Position numbers and translations under genes: made by a program. A DNA stretch of 64,000 nucleotides from positions 1-64,000 of the forward strand of contig NZ_JACHXI010000013.1 in the NCBI RefSeq assembly GCF_014191985.1. The letters run 5' to 3'. This document shows, piece by piece, positions 26,099-35,405 of this stretch (position 1 is its first letter; the number at the start of each line of letters is the position of its first letter). The notes below the pieces were generated by a model, which saw only the letters and a list, made by a program, of their open reading frames with translations, was not told where the DNA came from and ran no database searches. Origin of the DNA: Azomonas macrocytogenes. Its GTDB lineage: Bacteria > Pseudomonadota > Gammaproteobacteria > Pseudomonadales > Pseudomonadaceae.

Positions 26099-27200
26099 TC
26101 ATGCCTGGATGGCCCGGGCGCTGCGCCTGGCCCGCCGCGGGCTGTATTCCACCCACCCCAATCCACGGGTCGGCTGCGTCATTGTCGCGGCTGGCGAGAG
26201 TGTCGGTGAAGGCTGGCATGTGCGGGCCGGCGAGCCGCACGCTGAGGTCCACGCGCTGTGCCAGGCTGGCGCACGGGCTCGTGGTGCCACTGCCTACGTG
26301 ACATTGGAGCCCTGCAGCCATTTCGGCCGCACGCCACCCTGCGCCGAGGCGTTGGTCGCGGCCGGCGTCGACCGCGTCGTGGCGGCCATGCAGGACCCCA
26401 ATCCGCAGGTGGCCGGGCGCGGCCTGGAGCGGCTGCGCAGCGCCGGTATCGACGTGCTTTGCGGCGTTCAGGAAGCCGCGGCGCGGGAACTGAACGTCGG
26501 CTTCATCAAGCGTATGGAAACGGGGTTGCCATTCGTCCGCGTCAAGCTGGCCATGAGCCTGGATGGGCGCACCGCCATGGCCAGCGGCGAGAGCCAGTGG
26601 ATCACCGGCCCGGCTGCGCGGGCCGAAGTGCAGCGGTTGCGGGCTCGTTCCAGTGCAATCGTGACTGGCGCAGATACGCTGCTGATGGATCATGCACGGC
26701 TTACCGTGCGGGCTGAAGAGCTGGGGCTTGATGCTGAGCAGACGCGCTTGGCACTGGGGCGCCAGCCGCTGCGAGTGCTGGTGGATAGCCGTCTGCGCGT
26801 ACCGCTCGCGGCGCCATTCTTCCAGGCTGGCCCGGCGTTGGTAGCAACGCTGGCCGGCGGGTCGGCACAGATCTATCGATCTGCCGGTCATGAGGTACTG
26901 GAGCTGCCGGCCAGCGCAGGCCAGGTGAATCTCGCGGCGTTGCTGCGCGAACTGGCCGCGCGTGGCGCCAATGAGGTGCTGGTGGAGGCCGGTCCGCGTC
27001 TGGCCGGTGCTTTCGCCCAGCACGGGCTGGTCGATGAATACCAGTTGTTCGTTGCGCCGAAGTTGCTTGGCTCATTGGCTCGTCCGCTTCTTGAGCTACC
27101 GCTGGACCGCATGAGCGAAGCGCGTGAGCTGCAGATCACGGATATCCGTGCGGTAGGCACTGACTGGCGGATCGTCGCCGTTCCCGGTAAAGCCGGCTAA
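26085..27200 (+). CDS. ribD: Bifunctional riboflavin deaminase/reductase RibD
   Basis: 371 residues from ATG 26085 (an ATG at 26073 is also possible). The N-terminal deaminase has HAEVHAL and the zinc-binding [14 protein letters not shown]. The C-terminal reductase has [12 protein letters not shown] and [13 protein letters not shown]. It catalyses the second and third steps of the pyrimidine branch of riboflavin synthesis. It overlaps nrdR by 14 bp. The FMN riboswitch lies after, not before, this gene, so ribD is probably outside riboswitch control. Confidence 0.94.
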   Translation: MSNPDHAWMARALRLARRGLYSTHPNPRVGCVIVAAGESVGEGWHVRAGEPHAEVHALCQAGARARGATAYVTLEPCSHFGRTPPCAEALVAAGVDRVVAAMQDPNPQVAGRGLERLRSAGIDVLCGVQEAAARELNVGFIKRMETGLPFVRVKLAMSLDGRTAMASGESQWITGPAARAEVQRLRARSSAIVTGADTLLMDHARLTVRAEELGLDAEQTRLALGRQPLRVLVDSRLRVPLAAPFFQAGPALVATLAGGSAQIYRSAGHEVLELPASAGQVNLAALLRELAARGANEVLVEAGPRLAGAFAQHGLVDEYQLFVAPKLLGSLARPLLELPLDRMSEARELQITDIRAVGTDWRIVAVPGKAG

Positions 27201-27338
27201 ACAGCGCTGCAGGCCGAAGGTTGGACAAAAAAGCTGAAAGCCTTGTCGATCCTGCCGTTCAGTTTTCCAGCTTTCTGCGCTTTTTATCGACTTTCGAAGT
27301 GTGGTACAAACGCGCCCGGGGTCTGGATCAGGCCCCTT

Positions 27339-27476
27339 CGTTCTCAGGGCGGGGTGTAATTCCCCTCCGGCGGTAATGGCGCCAGCGTCTAGCCCGCGAG
27401 CGCTTGCCCCATGGGCAAGGTCAGCAGACCCGGTGTGATTCCGGGGCCGACGGTCATAGTCCGGATGAGAGAGAGC
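27339..27476 (+). ncRNA. FMN riboswitch (RFN element)
   Basis: All conserved RFN blocks are readable in order: TTCTCAGGGCGGGGTG, then CCCTCCGGCGGTAAT, AGCCCGCGAGCG, GGTCAGCAGACCCGGTGTGA, CCGACGGTCATAGTCCGGAT, and a closing GAGAGAG. A variable stem (GCTTGCCCCATGGGCAAG) sits in the middle. It lies 120-260 bases before ribE and should lower expression of the downstream rib genes when FMN is abundant. Confidence 0.95.
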
Positions 27477-27599
27477 GGGATGTTCCAGCGCGCGCCCCCT
27501 TGGGCTGTGCGTGCGATCCCTTTCGATCTGCATGCCCTGTTTTTCGCAAACAGGAGACGCTTTCATGCATCACTGCAATCGCTTTGCCGGGGAGGTTTC

Positions 27600-28265
27600 A
27601 TGTTTACCGGCATAATCGAAGCAATCGGCACCATTCGCGCAATCACGCCCAAGAGCGGCGATGTTCGCGTGCTGGTCGAGACCGGCAAACTGGATCTGGC
27701 GGACGTCAAGCTGGGCGACAGTATTGCGGTCAACGGCACCTGCCTGACCGTCGTGGAGCTGCCCGGCAATGGCTTCTGGGCCGATGTCAGCCGCGAAACG
27801 CTGGCGCATACCATTTTCAGCGAGCTGAAGGCCGGCAGCCCGGTCAATCTGGAAAAGGCTCTGACTCCCAGCAGCCGCCTCGGCGGCCATCTGGTCAGCG
27901 GGCATGTGGACGGGGTCGGCGAGGTGATCGCCCGCGAAGACAACGCTCGTGCCGTGCAATTTCGTATCCGCGCCCCGCGCGAACTGGCCAAATACATCGC
28001 CCTGAAAGGCTCGATCACCGTCGATGGCACCAGCCTGACGGTGAACGGCGTCGAGGGTGCCGAGTTCGAGCTGACCATCGTGCCGCACACCCTGGCCGAG
28101 ACCATCATGATCGACTATCGCCCGGGTCGCCGCGTTAACCTGGAGGTGGATCTGCTGGCGCGCTATCTGGAACGCCTGCTGCTTGGCGACAAGGCGAGCG
28201 AATCGCCGGCAGCAGGCAGCATCACCGAAGGATTTCTGGCCGAACACGGCTACCTGAAGCATTAA
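27600..28265 (+). CDS. ribE: Riboflavin synthase alpha chain
   Basis: 221 residues with two lumazine-binding repeats. The first begins MFTGIIEAIGTI and contains VNGTCLTVVEL; the second contains SGHVDGVGEV and DGTSLTVNGVEG. It dismutates two 6,7-dimethyl-8-ribityllumazine molecules into riboflavin and the pyrimidinedione. GGGGAGG precedes the ATG. First gene after the FMN riboswitch; ribBX follows by 11 bp. Confidence 0.95.
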   Translation: MFTGIIEAIGTIRAITPKSGDVRVLVETGKLDLADVKLGDSIAVNGTCLTVVELPGNGFWADVSRETLAHTIFSELKAGSPVNLEKALTPSSRLGGHLVSGHVDGVGEVIAREDNARAVQFRIRAPRELAKYIALKGSITVDGTSLTVNGVEGAEFELTIVPHTLAETIMIDYRPGRRVNLEVDLLARYLERLLLGDKASESPAAGSITEGFLAEHGYLKH

Positions 28266-28276
28266 GGAGTGGCCGT

Positions 28277-29368
28277 ATGAGCTTGAATACTATTGCTGAA
28301 CTGATCGAAGACATTCGCGCCGGCAAGATGGTCATCCTGATGGATGACGAGGACCGGGAAAACGAAGGTGACCTGATCATGGCCGCCGAATGTGTACAGG
28401 CCGAGCACATCAACTTCATGGCGAAATACGCCCGTGGGTTGATTTGTATGCCGATGACCCGCGAGCGCTGCGAACTGCTCAAGCTGCCGTTGATGGCGCC
28501 GCGCAATGGCTCCGGCTTTGGCACCAAATTCACTGTTTCCATCGAAGCGGCCGAAGGTGTCACCACCGGCATCTCCGCCGGCGACCGCGCACGTACCGTG
28601 CAAGCGGCTGCAGCGGTCGACGCCAAGGCTGAGGATATCGTCAGTCCCGGGCATATCTTCCCGCTGATGGCCCAGGCCGGTGGCGTGCTGGCGCGCGCCG
28701 GGCATACCGAGGCGGCCTGCGATCTGGCGCGGATGGCCGGTTTCGAGCCGAGCGGAGTGATCTGCGAGGTGATGAACGACGATGGCAGCATGGCGCGTCG
28801 GCCGGAGCTGGAGGCGTTCGCCGAGCAGCACGGCATCAAGATCGGTACCATCGCCGAGCTGATCCATTACCGGCTGCTGCACGAACGCACCATCCATCGG
28901 GTCGCCGAGCAGCCGCTGGATACCGAGCAGGGCCAATTCAAGCTGGTGACCTACCGTGACTCGGTGGAGGGCGACGTGCACATGGCCTTGACCCTGGGGC
29001 GGATCGTTGCTGACCAGCCGACCCTGGTGCGGGTGCACAACATGGACCCGATGCGCGACCTGCTGATGGTCCGCCAACCCGGCCGCTGGAGCCTGCGCGC
29101 AGCCATGGCCAAGGTGGCCGAGGCCGGTTGCGGCGTGGTGCTGCTCCTGGGGAACGCGGTGAACCAGGAGGATCTGCTGGATCAGGTACGTGAAGGCACG
29201 GCGGGTCAGGCCAGCAAGAACCCGGGTACCTACAGCATGGTGGGCGCTGGCTCGCAGATCCTGCGCGATCTGGGGGTACGGCGGATGCGCCTGCTGAGTT
29301 CGCCGATGCGCTTCAACGCCATATCCGGCTTCGACCTGGAAGTTGTAGAATACCTGCCCGCCGAATGA
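28277..29368 (+). CDS. ribB: 3,4-dihydroxy-2-butanone-4-phosphate synthase with degenerate GTP cyclohydrolase II-like domain (RibBX)
   Basis: 363 residues. The N-terminal RibB domain (about 1-200) is intact: DDEDRENEGDL is the acidic metal-binding loop, and HTEAACDLAR contains catalytic residues. The C-terminal half aligns with GTP cyclohydrolase II but lacks the Cys zinc ligands. Where active enzymes have SECLTGD...RCDCG, this protein reads VHNMDPMRDLLMVRQ. It should supply only dihydroxybutanone phosphate. A complete RibA is encoded at 32396-33013. Confidence 0.92.
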   Translation: MSLNTIAELIEDIRAGKMVILMDDEDRENEGDLIMAAECVQAEHINFMAKYARGLICMPMTRERCELLKLPLMAPRNGSGFGTKFTVSIEAAEGVTTGISAGDRARTVQAAAAVDAKAEDIVSPGHIFPLMAQAGGVLARAGHTEAACDLARMAGFEPSGVICEVMNDDGSMARRPELEAFAEQHGIKIGTIAELIHYRLLHERTIHRVAEQPLDTEQGQFKLVTYRDSVEGDVHMALTLGRIVADQPTLVRVHNMDPMRDLLMVRQPGRWSLRAAMAKVAEAGCGVVLLLGNAVNQEDLLDQVREGTAGQASKNPGTYSMVGAGSQILRDLGVRRMRLLSSPMRFNAISGFDLEVVEYLPAE

Positions 29369-29542
29369 GGTAAGGGCGCTGCTGCTGGTTCGCATGGTCG
29401 GCTCGCTCGACGGGCTTGTATCGTTACTGCGCTGTCTTGGTCATGTCTTTGGCAGCCGCGTCACGAATACAGGCCCTTCGAGTGAGCCCTTCCTGCGGGC
29501 CGCGAGCGGCGCCCTTGCTCTTTGAACAGATAGAGAATCGTT

Positions 29543-30019
29543 ATGACCGTGAAGACCATCGAAGGAACTTTCATCGCCCCCAACGGAAAATTCGCCCTGG
29601 TGGTCGGCCGTTTCAACAGCTTTGTCGTCGAGAGTCTGGTCTCCGGCGCCATCGATGCCCTGGTTCGCCATGGCGTACAGGAAGAGAACATTACCGTCCT
29701 GCGCGTACCCGGTGCTTTCGAGCTGCCGTTGATTGCGCAGAAGATTGCCGAACAGGGCGAGTATGATGCGCTGATCGCCCTTGGCGCGGTAATTCGCGGT
29801 GGCACCCCACATTTCGATTATGTCGCCGGTGAATGCACCAAGGGCCTGGCTCAGGTATCGCTGGAGTTCGGTGTACCGGTGGCCTTCGGTGTGCTAACGG
29901 TCGATTCCATCGAACAGGCCATCGAGCGTTCCGGCACCAAGGCCGGCAACAAGGGCGCCGAAGCTGCGCTTTCCGCCCTGGAAATGGTGAGCCTGCTGGC
30001 GCAGTTGGAGGACAAGTGA
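29543..30019 (+). CDS. ribH: 6,7-dimethyl-8-ribityllumazine synthase
   Basis: 158 residues. Core motifs are VVGRFNSFV, the phosphate/substrate loop RVPGAFELP, and [14 protein letters not shown] with the catalytic His. It condenses the pyrimidine and dihydroxybutanone phosphate to lumazine in an icosahedral or smaller capsid. A 174-bp spacer separates it from ribBX. The stop overlaps the GTG start of nusB (GTGA). Confidence 0.95.
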   Translation: MTVKTIEGTFIAPNGKFALVVGRFNSFVVESLVSGAIDALVRHGVQEENITVLRVPGAFELPLIAQKIAEQGEYDALIALGAVIRGGTPHFDYVAGECTKGLAQVSLEFGVPVAFGVLTVDSIEQAIERSGTKAGNKGAEAALSALEMVSLLAQLEDK

Positions 30020-30498
30020 GTCTCAATCGCGACGACGACACACCGCCAGCCCGGCCGGCCAAAGGCAAGAGCGCCACACGTCGCGCAGCGCGCAGCCTGG
30101 CAATGCAGGCGCTTTACCAATGGCACATGGCCGGGCAGTCGCTTAGCGAGATCGAGGCGCAATTCCGCGTTGATAACGATTTCATGCCAGTGGACGGCGC
30201 TTATTTCCATGAGCTTCTGCATGGCGTGGCACGCCAGAAGTCGGAGATCGACCAAGCCATCGAACCCTTGCTGGATCGTCCGCTGACCGAGCTGGACCCG
30301 GTGGAGCTGGCCATCCTGCGGCTCTCCACCTACGAGTTGATGCAGCGTCTCGATGTGCCTTACCGAGTGGTGATCAACGAAGGCATCGAATTGGCGAAAA
30401 CCTTCGGTGCCACGGAGGGGCACAAGTTCGTCAACGGCGTACTGGACAAACTGGCGCCACGTCTGCGTGCCGCTGAGGCCGGTCGCGCCAGGCGCTGA
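30016..30498 (+). CDS. nusB: Transcription antitermination protein NusB
   Basis: 160 residues from GTG 30016, which overlaps the ribH stop as GTGA; TTGGAGGACAA is the ribosome-binding site. [15 protein letters not shown] is the arginine-rich RNA-binding N-terminus. [16 protein letters not shown] and [14 protein letters not shown] are family signatures. NusB binds boxA with S10 in rRNA antitermination. ribH-nusB linkage is widely conserved. Confidence 0.94.
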   Translation: MSLNRDDDTPPARPAKGKSATRRAARSLAMQALYQWHMAGQSLSEIEAQFRVDNDFMPVDGAYFHELLHGVARQKSEIDQAIEPLLDRPLTELDPVELAILRLSTYELMQRLDVPYRVVINEGIELAKTFGATEGHKFVNGVLDKLAPRLRAAEAGRARR

Positions 30499-30509
30499 CC
30501 ACCACTAAC

Positions 30510-31466
30510 ATGGGCGAGTTCGAGCTGATCCGCCGCTATTTCGCTGCCGCCGCCTGTGCCAGGCCCGGCGATGAACTGGCACTCGGTATCGGCGACGACT
30601 GCGCTCTGCTGGAGCTTCCGCCCGGGGAGCAGTTGGCGGTTTCGACCGATACGCTGGTAGCCGGCGGGCACTTTCCCGATCCCTGTGATCCGTTTCTCCT
30701 TGGCCAGCGCGCCCTGGCTGTATCGGTCAGCGACCTGGCGGCGATGGGCGCCATGCCTGTCGCTTTTACTCTGGCCTTGAGCCTGCCGGCTGCCGATCCG
30801 CAATGGCTGAATGCGTTTGCACGTGGCCTGGATGCCATGGCCCGGCAGTGTGGCATTCGCTTGGCCGGAGGTGATACCACACGCGGTCCGTTGTGTCTGA
30901 CGCTGAGCGTATTTGGCCGGGTGCCCGTCGGCCAGGCCCTGACCCGCAGCGGTGCGCGACCGGGCGATCTATTGTGTGTCGGTGGTCGGCTCGGTGACGC
31001 CGCCGGAGCGCTGCCTCTGGTGCTTCAGCAGGAACAAGCCGACCCGGCGCTGGCCGAGCCTCTGCTCGCGCATTACTGGTCGCCGCCGCCGCAGTTGGCT
31101 CTGGGACTGGCCTTGCGCGGCAAGGCGACGGCGGCATTGGATATTTCCGATGGCCTGCTGGGTGATTGCGGACATATTGCGGCAGCATCCGGCGTCGCCT
31201 TGTTCGTCGAGCGTGAACGGCTGCCGCTTTCCCCGGCGCTGCTTGCCTTCGCCGGTCGGGAAAAAGCCCTGGAATGTGCGCTGGGCGGTGGCGATGACTA
31301 CGTGCTGGCCTTTACCTTGCCACCTGGCGAACTGGCGGCTTTGCAGGCTGGTGCCGATGTGCATGTCGTCGGATGGGCAGAACAGGGCACGGGTGTACAC
31401 CTATTGGACGCCCAGGGTAACGAGATCCTGGCTGGCCGGCGTGGTCATGTGCACTTCGGTGGTTGA
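30510..31466 (+). CDS. thiL: Thiamine-monophosphate kinase
   Basis: 318 residues. LGIGDDCALLE, VSTDTLVAGGHF, AVSVSDLAAMGAMP, LAGGDTTRGP and ALDISDGLLGDCGH are the ATP/Mg and substrate-binding blocks of ThiL. It phosphorylates thiamine monophosphate to thiamine pyrophosphate. It follows nusB by 11 bp, as in most gamma-proteobacteria. The usual next gene, pgpA, is absent here. Confidence 0.94.
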   Translation: MGEFELIRRYFAAAACARPGDELALGIGDDCALLELPPGEQLAVSTDTLVAGGHFPDPCDPFLLGQRALAVSVSDLAAMGAMPVAFTLALSLPAADPQWLNAFARGLDAMARQCGIRLAGGDTTRGPLCLTLSVFGRVPVGQALTRSGARPGDLLCVGGRLGDAAGALPLVLQQEQADPALAEPLLAHYWSPPPQLALGLALRGKATAALDISDGLLGDCGHIAAASGVALFVERERLPLSPALLAFAGREKALECALGGGDDYVLAFTLPPGELAALQAGADVHVVGWAEQGTGVHLLDAQGNEILAGRRGHVHFGG

Positions 31467-31509
31467 ACCGGGTCGAGCCGCTTGAGGATGAAAACAAGGA
31501 CGAATACCG

Positions 31510-32247
31510 ATGGATGGAATATCCACTTGCGTTGCTCCAGAGCGCTTCATCTTCGATTCCGGTCATGTGCTTGAAAAAAGCAAGGCGCGAACGCGCGGAA
31601 GCTTGCGCGTGTTCCGCATGGCATTTTCTGTGCTCCTGGCGTTGTTCTCGGTGAATGCGCTGGCGATCCAGGTTCAGGTTGTCGGCTTGTTTCCCGGCGC
31701 CGTGGTGCTCAATGTCGATGGTCAGCGCAAGTTGGTGAGGGTCGGCCAGAGCGGGCCGGGTGGCGTTACGGTGGTCAATGCCGACAACCGGGGAGCGCTG
31801 CTGCGCATCGATGACCGCGAGCGTTTCTACGAGCTCAGTCGCGATTACGGCCAGGCGGCGCCGGCGACCGGTCGCGAGCGCCTGAGCATCGCCCGAAGCG
31901 CCGGCGGACATTACCGCCAGGCCGGCTCGATCAATGGCCGGTCGGTACAGTTCTTGGTCGATACCGGTGCCACGTCCGTCGCCATGAATGAAATCCAGGG
32001 GCAGCGCTTGGGGCTCGATTATCGTCGCAAAGGGCAGCCGCTGCTGGTCGCGACCGCCAGCGGCAAGGTCAAGGCATGGAAGCTCCAGGCCAACAGCGTC
32101 AAGATCGGCGGCATCGAAGTATTGGGTGTCGATACCGTGGTGATCGAGGGAACGGCACCGGACGAGATTCTGCTCGGCATGAGTTTTCTCAGTCAGGTGC
32201 GCTGGGGCGAAGAGAACGGCATGCTGACGCTGGAAGCGAAATTCTAG
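31510..32247 (+). CDS. Retropepsin-like aspartic protease, exported or anchored
   Basis: 245 residues from ATG 31510, which has AAGGA with a 9-base spacer. The hydrophobic segment (about 37-52, ending NALA) then follows an unusually long polar stretch. Starts at GTG 31609 or ATG 31618 would give a normal signal peptide. The catalytic Asp151 is in FLVDTGATSVAMN, and EILLGMSFL later is the second family signature (single-domain, so a dimer is expected). Resembles the TIGR02281 clan AA protease family. It sits where pgpA normally lies. Confidence 0.82.
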   Translation: MDGISTCVAPERFIFDSGHVLEKSKARTRGSLRVFRMAFSVLLALFSVNALAIQVQVVGLFPGAVVLNVDGQRKLVRVGQSGPGGVTVVNADNRGALLRIDDRERFYELSRDYGQAAPATGRERLSIARSAGGHYRQAGSINGRSVQFLVDTGATSVAMNEIQGQRLGLDYRRKGQPLLVATASGKVKAWKLQANSVKIGGIEVLGVDTVVIEGTAPDEILLGMSFLSQVRWGEENGMLTLEAKF

Positions 32248-32395
32248 CGGTCGTTGCGGTTTCGTCGTGGGCGGGCCAAAGCGAAATGCCAGGCCGATGT
32301 AGCCAATGGTTATAGACCTCTCGTTCGGTCCTGCCGCAAATCGGTGTGCAGCTAATGTTACACTGCCCGCTTTTCCGTCTTCTGGAGCTCCTCCG

Positions 32396-33013
32396 GTGTC
32401 TGTCGTGTTCGTCGCCGTTTCCCAATTACCGACGCCTTTCGGTGTATTCAGCATGCATGGCTTTCTCGATCAGGACACCGGCAAGGAGCATGTCGCGTTG
32501 ACCATGGGCGAGGTCGGCAACGGCTTGCCGGTGCTCGGGCGCCTGCACTCGGAATGCCTGACCGGCGATGCGCTGTTCAGCATGCGCTGCGATTGCGGTT
32601 TCCAGCTGGAAGCCGCTTTGCAGGCGATCGCCACGGAAGGGCGCGGCGTGCTGCTCTATCTGCGCCAGGAAGGCCGGGGGATCGGCCTGCTCAACAAGAT
32701 CCGCGCCTACGCCTTGCAGGATGCCGGTGCGGACACGGTCGAAGCCAACGAGCGCCTGGGGTTTGCGCCCGATCAGCGCGACTATGCGATCTGTAAGCCG
32801 ATGCTGGAACATCTGGGGATCGCCGAACTCAATTTGATGACCAATAACCCGCGCAAGGTCAAGGCACTGGAGGAGTTCGGTATCCGTGTGGCCGAGCGTA
32901 AACCACTGCAAATCGCTGCCAATCCGCACAACCGCAAGTACCTGCTCACCAAGGCTGGCAAGCTGGGCCATCTGCTGGGTGATATTCACCAGGGCGAGGC
33001 CGAGCAGTCCTGA
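32396..33013 (+). CDS. ribA: GTP cyclohydrolase II
   Basis: 205 residues from GTG 32396, preceded by GGAG with an 8-base spacer; a longer frame from 32306 is less likely. The zinc site is [15 protein letters not shown] (three Cys), and [12 protein letters not shown] holds the catalytic residues. It opens the GTP ring in the first committed step of riboflavin synthesis and supplies the activity missing from the RibBX protein. Confidence 0.95.
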   Translation: MSVVFVAVSQLPTPFGVFSMHGFLDQDTGKEHVALTMGEVGNGLPVLGRLHSECLTGDALFSMRCDCGFQLEAALQAIATEGRGVLLYLRQEGRGIGLLNKIRAYALQDAGADTVEANERLGFAPDQRDYAICKPMLEHLGIAELNLMTNNPRKVKALEEFGIRVAERKPLQIAANPHNRKYLLTKAGKLGHLLGDIHQGEAEQS

Positions 33014-33035
33014 GTTCGTCTCGACGGAGCCCCGC

Positions 33036-33509
33036 ATGTCCGCACCGCGCTTTCTTGATCGCAAGCTGTTCGATGGCCTGGCCGAGACGGCGCGGACGGT
33101 ACCGCGCCGGCGCTACCACCATGGCTTCCATGCGCTGAGCGAGCCTTGCCATCGGATGGTGGTCGGATTGCAGCCGGACAGCTATATCGCGCCTCATTGC
33201 CATCTCGATCCGGACAAGTCGGAAAACCTGATCGTACTGCGTGGGCAATTGGGTTTGCTGCTGTTCACCGAAGGTGGCGCAGTGAGCGATACTCGGGTAA
33301 TGGCTGCCGGAGGCGATTGCCTGGGCGTCGATCTGCCGCCGGGGACTTTCCATGCACTGGTAGTGCTGGCGCCGGACACCATGATGTTCGAGTGCAAGGC
33401 CGGCCCCTACCTCCCGTTGCGTGAAGACGAGCGCGCTGCCTGGGCGCCGGGCGAGGGCGGGGCCGGTGTGGCCGAGTATCTGGCGTGGATGCGCGGTCAC
33501 TTCAGTTGA
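33036..33509 (+). CDS. WbuC-family cupin metalloprotein
   Basis: 157 residues from ATG 33036. The cupin core is visible: PHCHLDPDKSENLIVLRG holds two His and one Glu as metal ligands, and GTFHALVVL carries the later His. Matches the WbuC family, found in O-antigen loci and elsewhere with unknown activity. It lies 22 bp after ribA and overlaps the next gene at its stop. Confidence 0.82.
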   Translation: MSAPRFLDRKLFDGLAETARTVPRRRYHHGFHALSEPCHRMVVGLQPDSYIAPHCHLDPDKSENLIVLRGQLGLLLFTEGGAVSDTRVMAAGGDCLGVDLPPGTFHALVVLAPDTMMFECKAGPYLPLREDERAAWAPGEGGAGVAEYLAWMRGHFS

Positions 33510-35278
33510 CTCTGCCTGGCCGGCTGCAGCCGGTATTGCTGGTGCTGAGCGTTTGCTGTTGCGCTTCGGCAAAGGCGGTGGTTTTCAATATCGGCGCAAT
33601 CGAGGCCCAGTTCGACTCTTCCCTGTCGTTCCAGACCCACTGGTCCATGGCTGGCCGTCACCGCTCGCTGGTCGGCTCGGCCAATGGTGGCAGCGGCGCA
33701 TCGCAGGCCGGCGATGATGGGCGTCTGAATTTCAAGCAGGGCGAGATCTTCACCAAACGCCTGGAAGGTGTCCATGCTCTCGAACTGCATCAGGGCGACA
33801 GCGGATTATTTCTGCGCGGTCGTTACTGGTACGACTTCGAATTGATGGACGAGGGTCGGCTGCACAAGGACATCAGTGACGACAACCGCAAGACGGCAGC
33901 CAAATCTTCCGGTAGTCAGCTGCTGGATGCATTCTTTTATCGCAACTACCAGTGGCATGAGTTGCCGGGCACCCTGCGCTTGGGGCGGCAAACGGTGAGA
34001 TGGGGAGAAAGCCTCTTCATCGGCGGCGGCATCGATGCGATCAATCCCCGCGATACCGCCAGGCTGCTGGGGCCGGGAACGGAGCTGCGTGACGGGGCCT
34101 TGCCGGTCAATCTATTCTACCTGTCCCAGAGCGTCAGCGACCGACTGTTGGTGGATGGTTTCTATCAACTGGATTGGGAGCAGGACATCCTGCCCAATTG
34201 CGGCACCTTTTTTTCTGCCTCCGACGCGATGGCCGATGGCTGCGGCGATTATGACGTGGGCAGTAACGCCTTGGCTGCTTCTGGACTGGCGGCTGCCAAG
34301 GCGATTCCCGCGGCCTACGGCCAGGGCTATCGAGTGGGCGCGGAAGGCGTGCGGGTAACCCGCGCGGGAGATCGTGATGCGCGCAATTCAGGTCAATTCG
34401 GCCTGGCCATGCACTGGTTGGGCGATAGCGCCGGGTTCGGCCTGTATTTTCTCAAGTACCACAGCCGCCAGGCCATGTTCGGGACCAAGGGGGCCGCGAA
34501 CTCGACCTTTGCGGCGTTGCCGGCGATCCTGGCGGACACCTCGACGGCCTTGCAGTCGCTTGTAGCTCAAGATTCCATCCCGGCGCTATTGGCCGCCCAG
34601 GCGACGGGCGTATCGGTGGGCAATGGTCGCTATTTTCTCGAATATCCCAAAGATATCCGTCTTTATGGGCTTAGCTTTGCCACTTGGCTGCCGTCCGGTT
34701 CGCGCTGGAGCGGCGAGCTGAGCTACCGCCCGAACGCACCGGTGCAGCTCAATACGGGGGATCTGATCCAGCGCCTCGCCGATCCCGCTGCCGCCGGTAT
34801 GGTGGATAAGGGCTATCGGCGCAAGGAAATCACCCAGGTGCAAACTGCGCTGACCCACGAATTCGATCATTTGCTGGGTGCCGATCTGGTCACCCTGGTC
34901 GGCGAAGCGGGGTATGTGCATGTCGGTGGTCTGGAACGTCATTCGCGCTATGGCCGCGATCCGGTGTTCGGGCGCTCAGGCCGCCATGGCTTCGTGACCA
35001 GCGATGCCTGGGGTTACCGGCTGCGCGGGGTTGCCGAATATCGCAACGTGCTGCCGCGTATCGTTGTGCGACCGAGCCTGGCCTTTTCCCATGATGTGGA
35101 TGGCTACGGCCCGAACGGCTTGTTCAACCAGAACGCCAAATCCGTCAGGGTCGGGCTAGAAGCCGAATATATGGGGACTTACCGTGTCGGTCTTGCCTAT
35201 ACGGAGTTTTTCGGCGGGCAGTACAACACGCTGGTCGACCGCGATTTCCTGGGGATGAGTATCGGCGCGAAATTCTGA
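33485..35278 (+). CDS. DUF1302 family outer membrane protein
   Basis: About 597 residues if GTG 33485 is used. TTG 33506 overlaps the cupin stop as TTGA and gives a shorter, more normal signal peptide (LLVLSVCCCASAKA). The body is rich in alternating beta strands, ends GAKF, and carries DUF1302 features: FKQGEIFTKRLEGVHALEL, LRLGRQTVRWGES and IDAINPRDT. These proteins are thought to be outer-membrane barrels, sometimes tied to uptake of hydrophobic substrates, usually with a DUF1329 partner that I do not see here. Confidence 0.82.
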   Translation: MDARSLQLTLPGRLQPVLLVLSVCCCASAKAVVFNIGAIEAQFDSSLSFQTHWSMAGRHRSLVGSANGGSGASQAGDDGRLNFKQGEIFTKRLEGVHALELHQGDSGLFLRGRYWYDFELMDEGRLHKDISDDNRKTAAKSSGSQLLDAFFYRNYQWHELPGTLRLGRQTVRWGESLFIGGGIDAINPRDTARLLGPGTELRDGALPVNLFYLSQSVSDRLLVDGFYQLDWEQDILPNCGTFFSASDAMADGCGDYDVGSNALAASGLAAAKAIPAAYGQGYRVGAEGVRVTRAGDRDARNSGQFGLAMHWLGDSAGFGLYFLKYHSRQAMFGTKGAANSTFAALPAILADTSTALQSLVAQDSIPALLAAQATGVSVGNGRYFLEYPKDIRLYGLSFATWLPSGSRWSGELSYRPNAPVQLNTGDLIQRLADPAAAGMVDKGYRRKEITQVQTALTHEFDHLLGADLVTLVGEAGYVHVGGLERHSRYGRDPVFGRSGRHGFVTSDAWGYRLRGVAEYRNVLPRIVVRPSLAFSHDVDGYGPNGLFNQNAKSVRVGLEAEYMGTYRVGLAYTEFFGGQYNTLVDRDFLGMSIGAKF

Positions 35279-35405
35279 GCGATCCGGCCTGACCGGAATT
35301 GCTCCATTTTTTTGCGCGCTGGTAGGACGGCAAATGTTAATCGATCATTCAAGTTCGGTGCGGCAAGACCGATATCCCGGAAACAGAATTGCCTGAGATT
35401 GCGTC

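Noticed and set aside
26258-26716. 152-residue plus-strand frame within ribD
   Set aside because: Out-of-frame reading of ribD, Arg/Gly-rich and without its own ribosome-binding site.
28262-29395. 377-residue minus-strand frame opposite ribBX
   Set aside because: Covers the ribBX gene exactly in reverse; low-complexity His/Gln-rich translation typical of an antisense reading.
31312-32454. 380-residue minus-strand frame opposite thiL and the protease gene
   Set aside because: Antisense to two genes with clear motifs; no family features.
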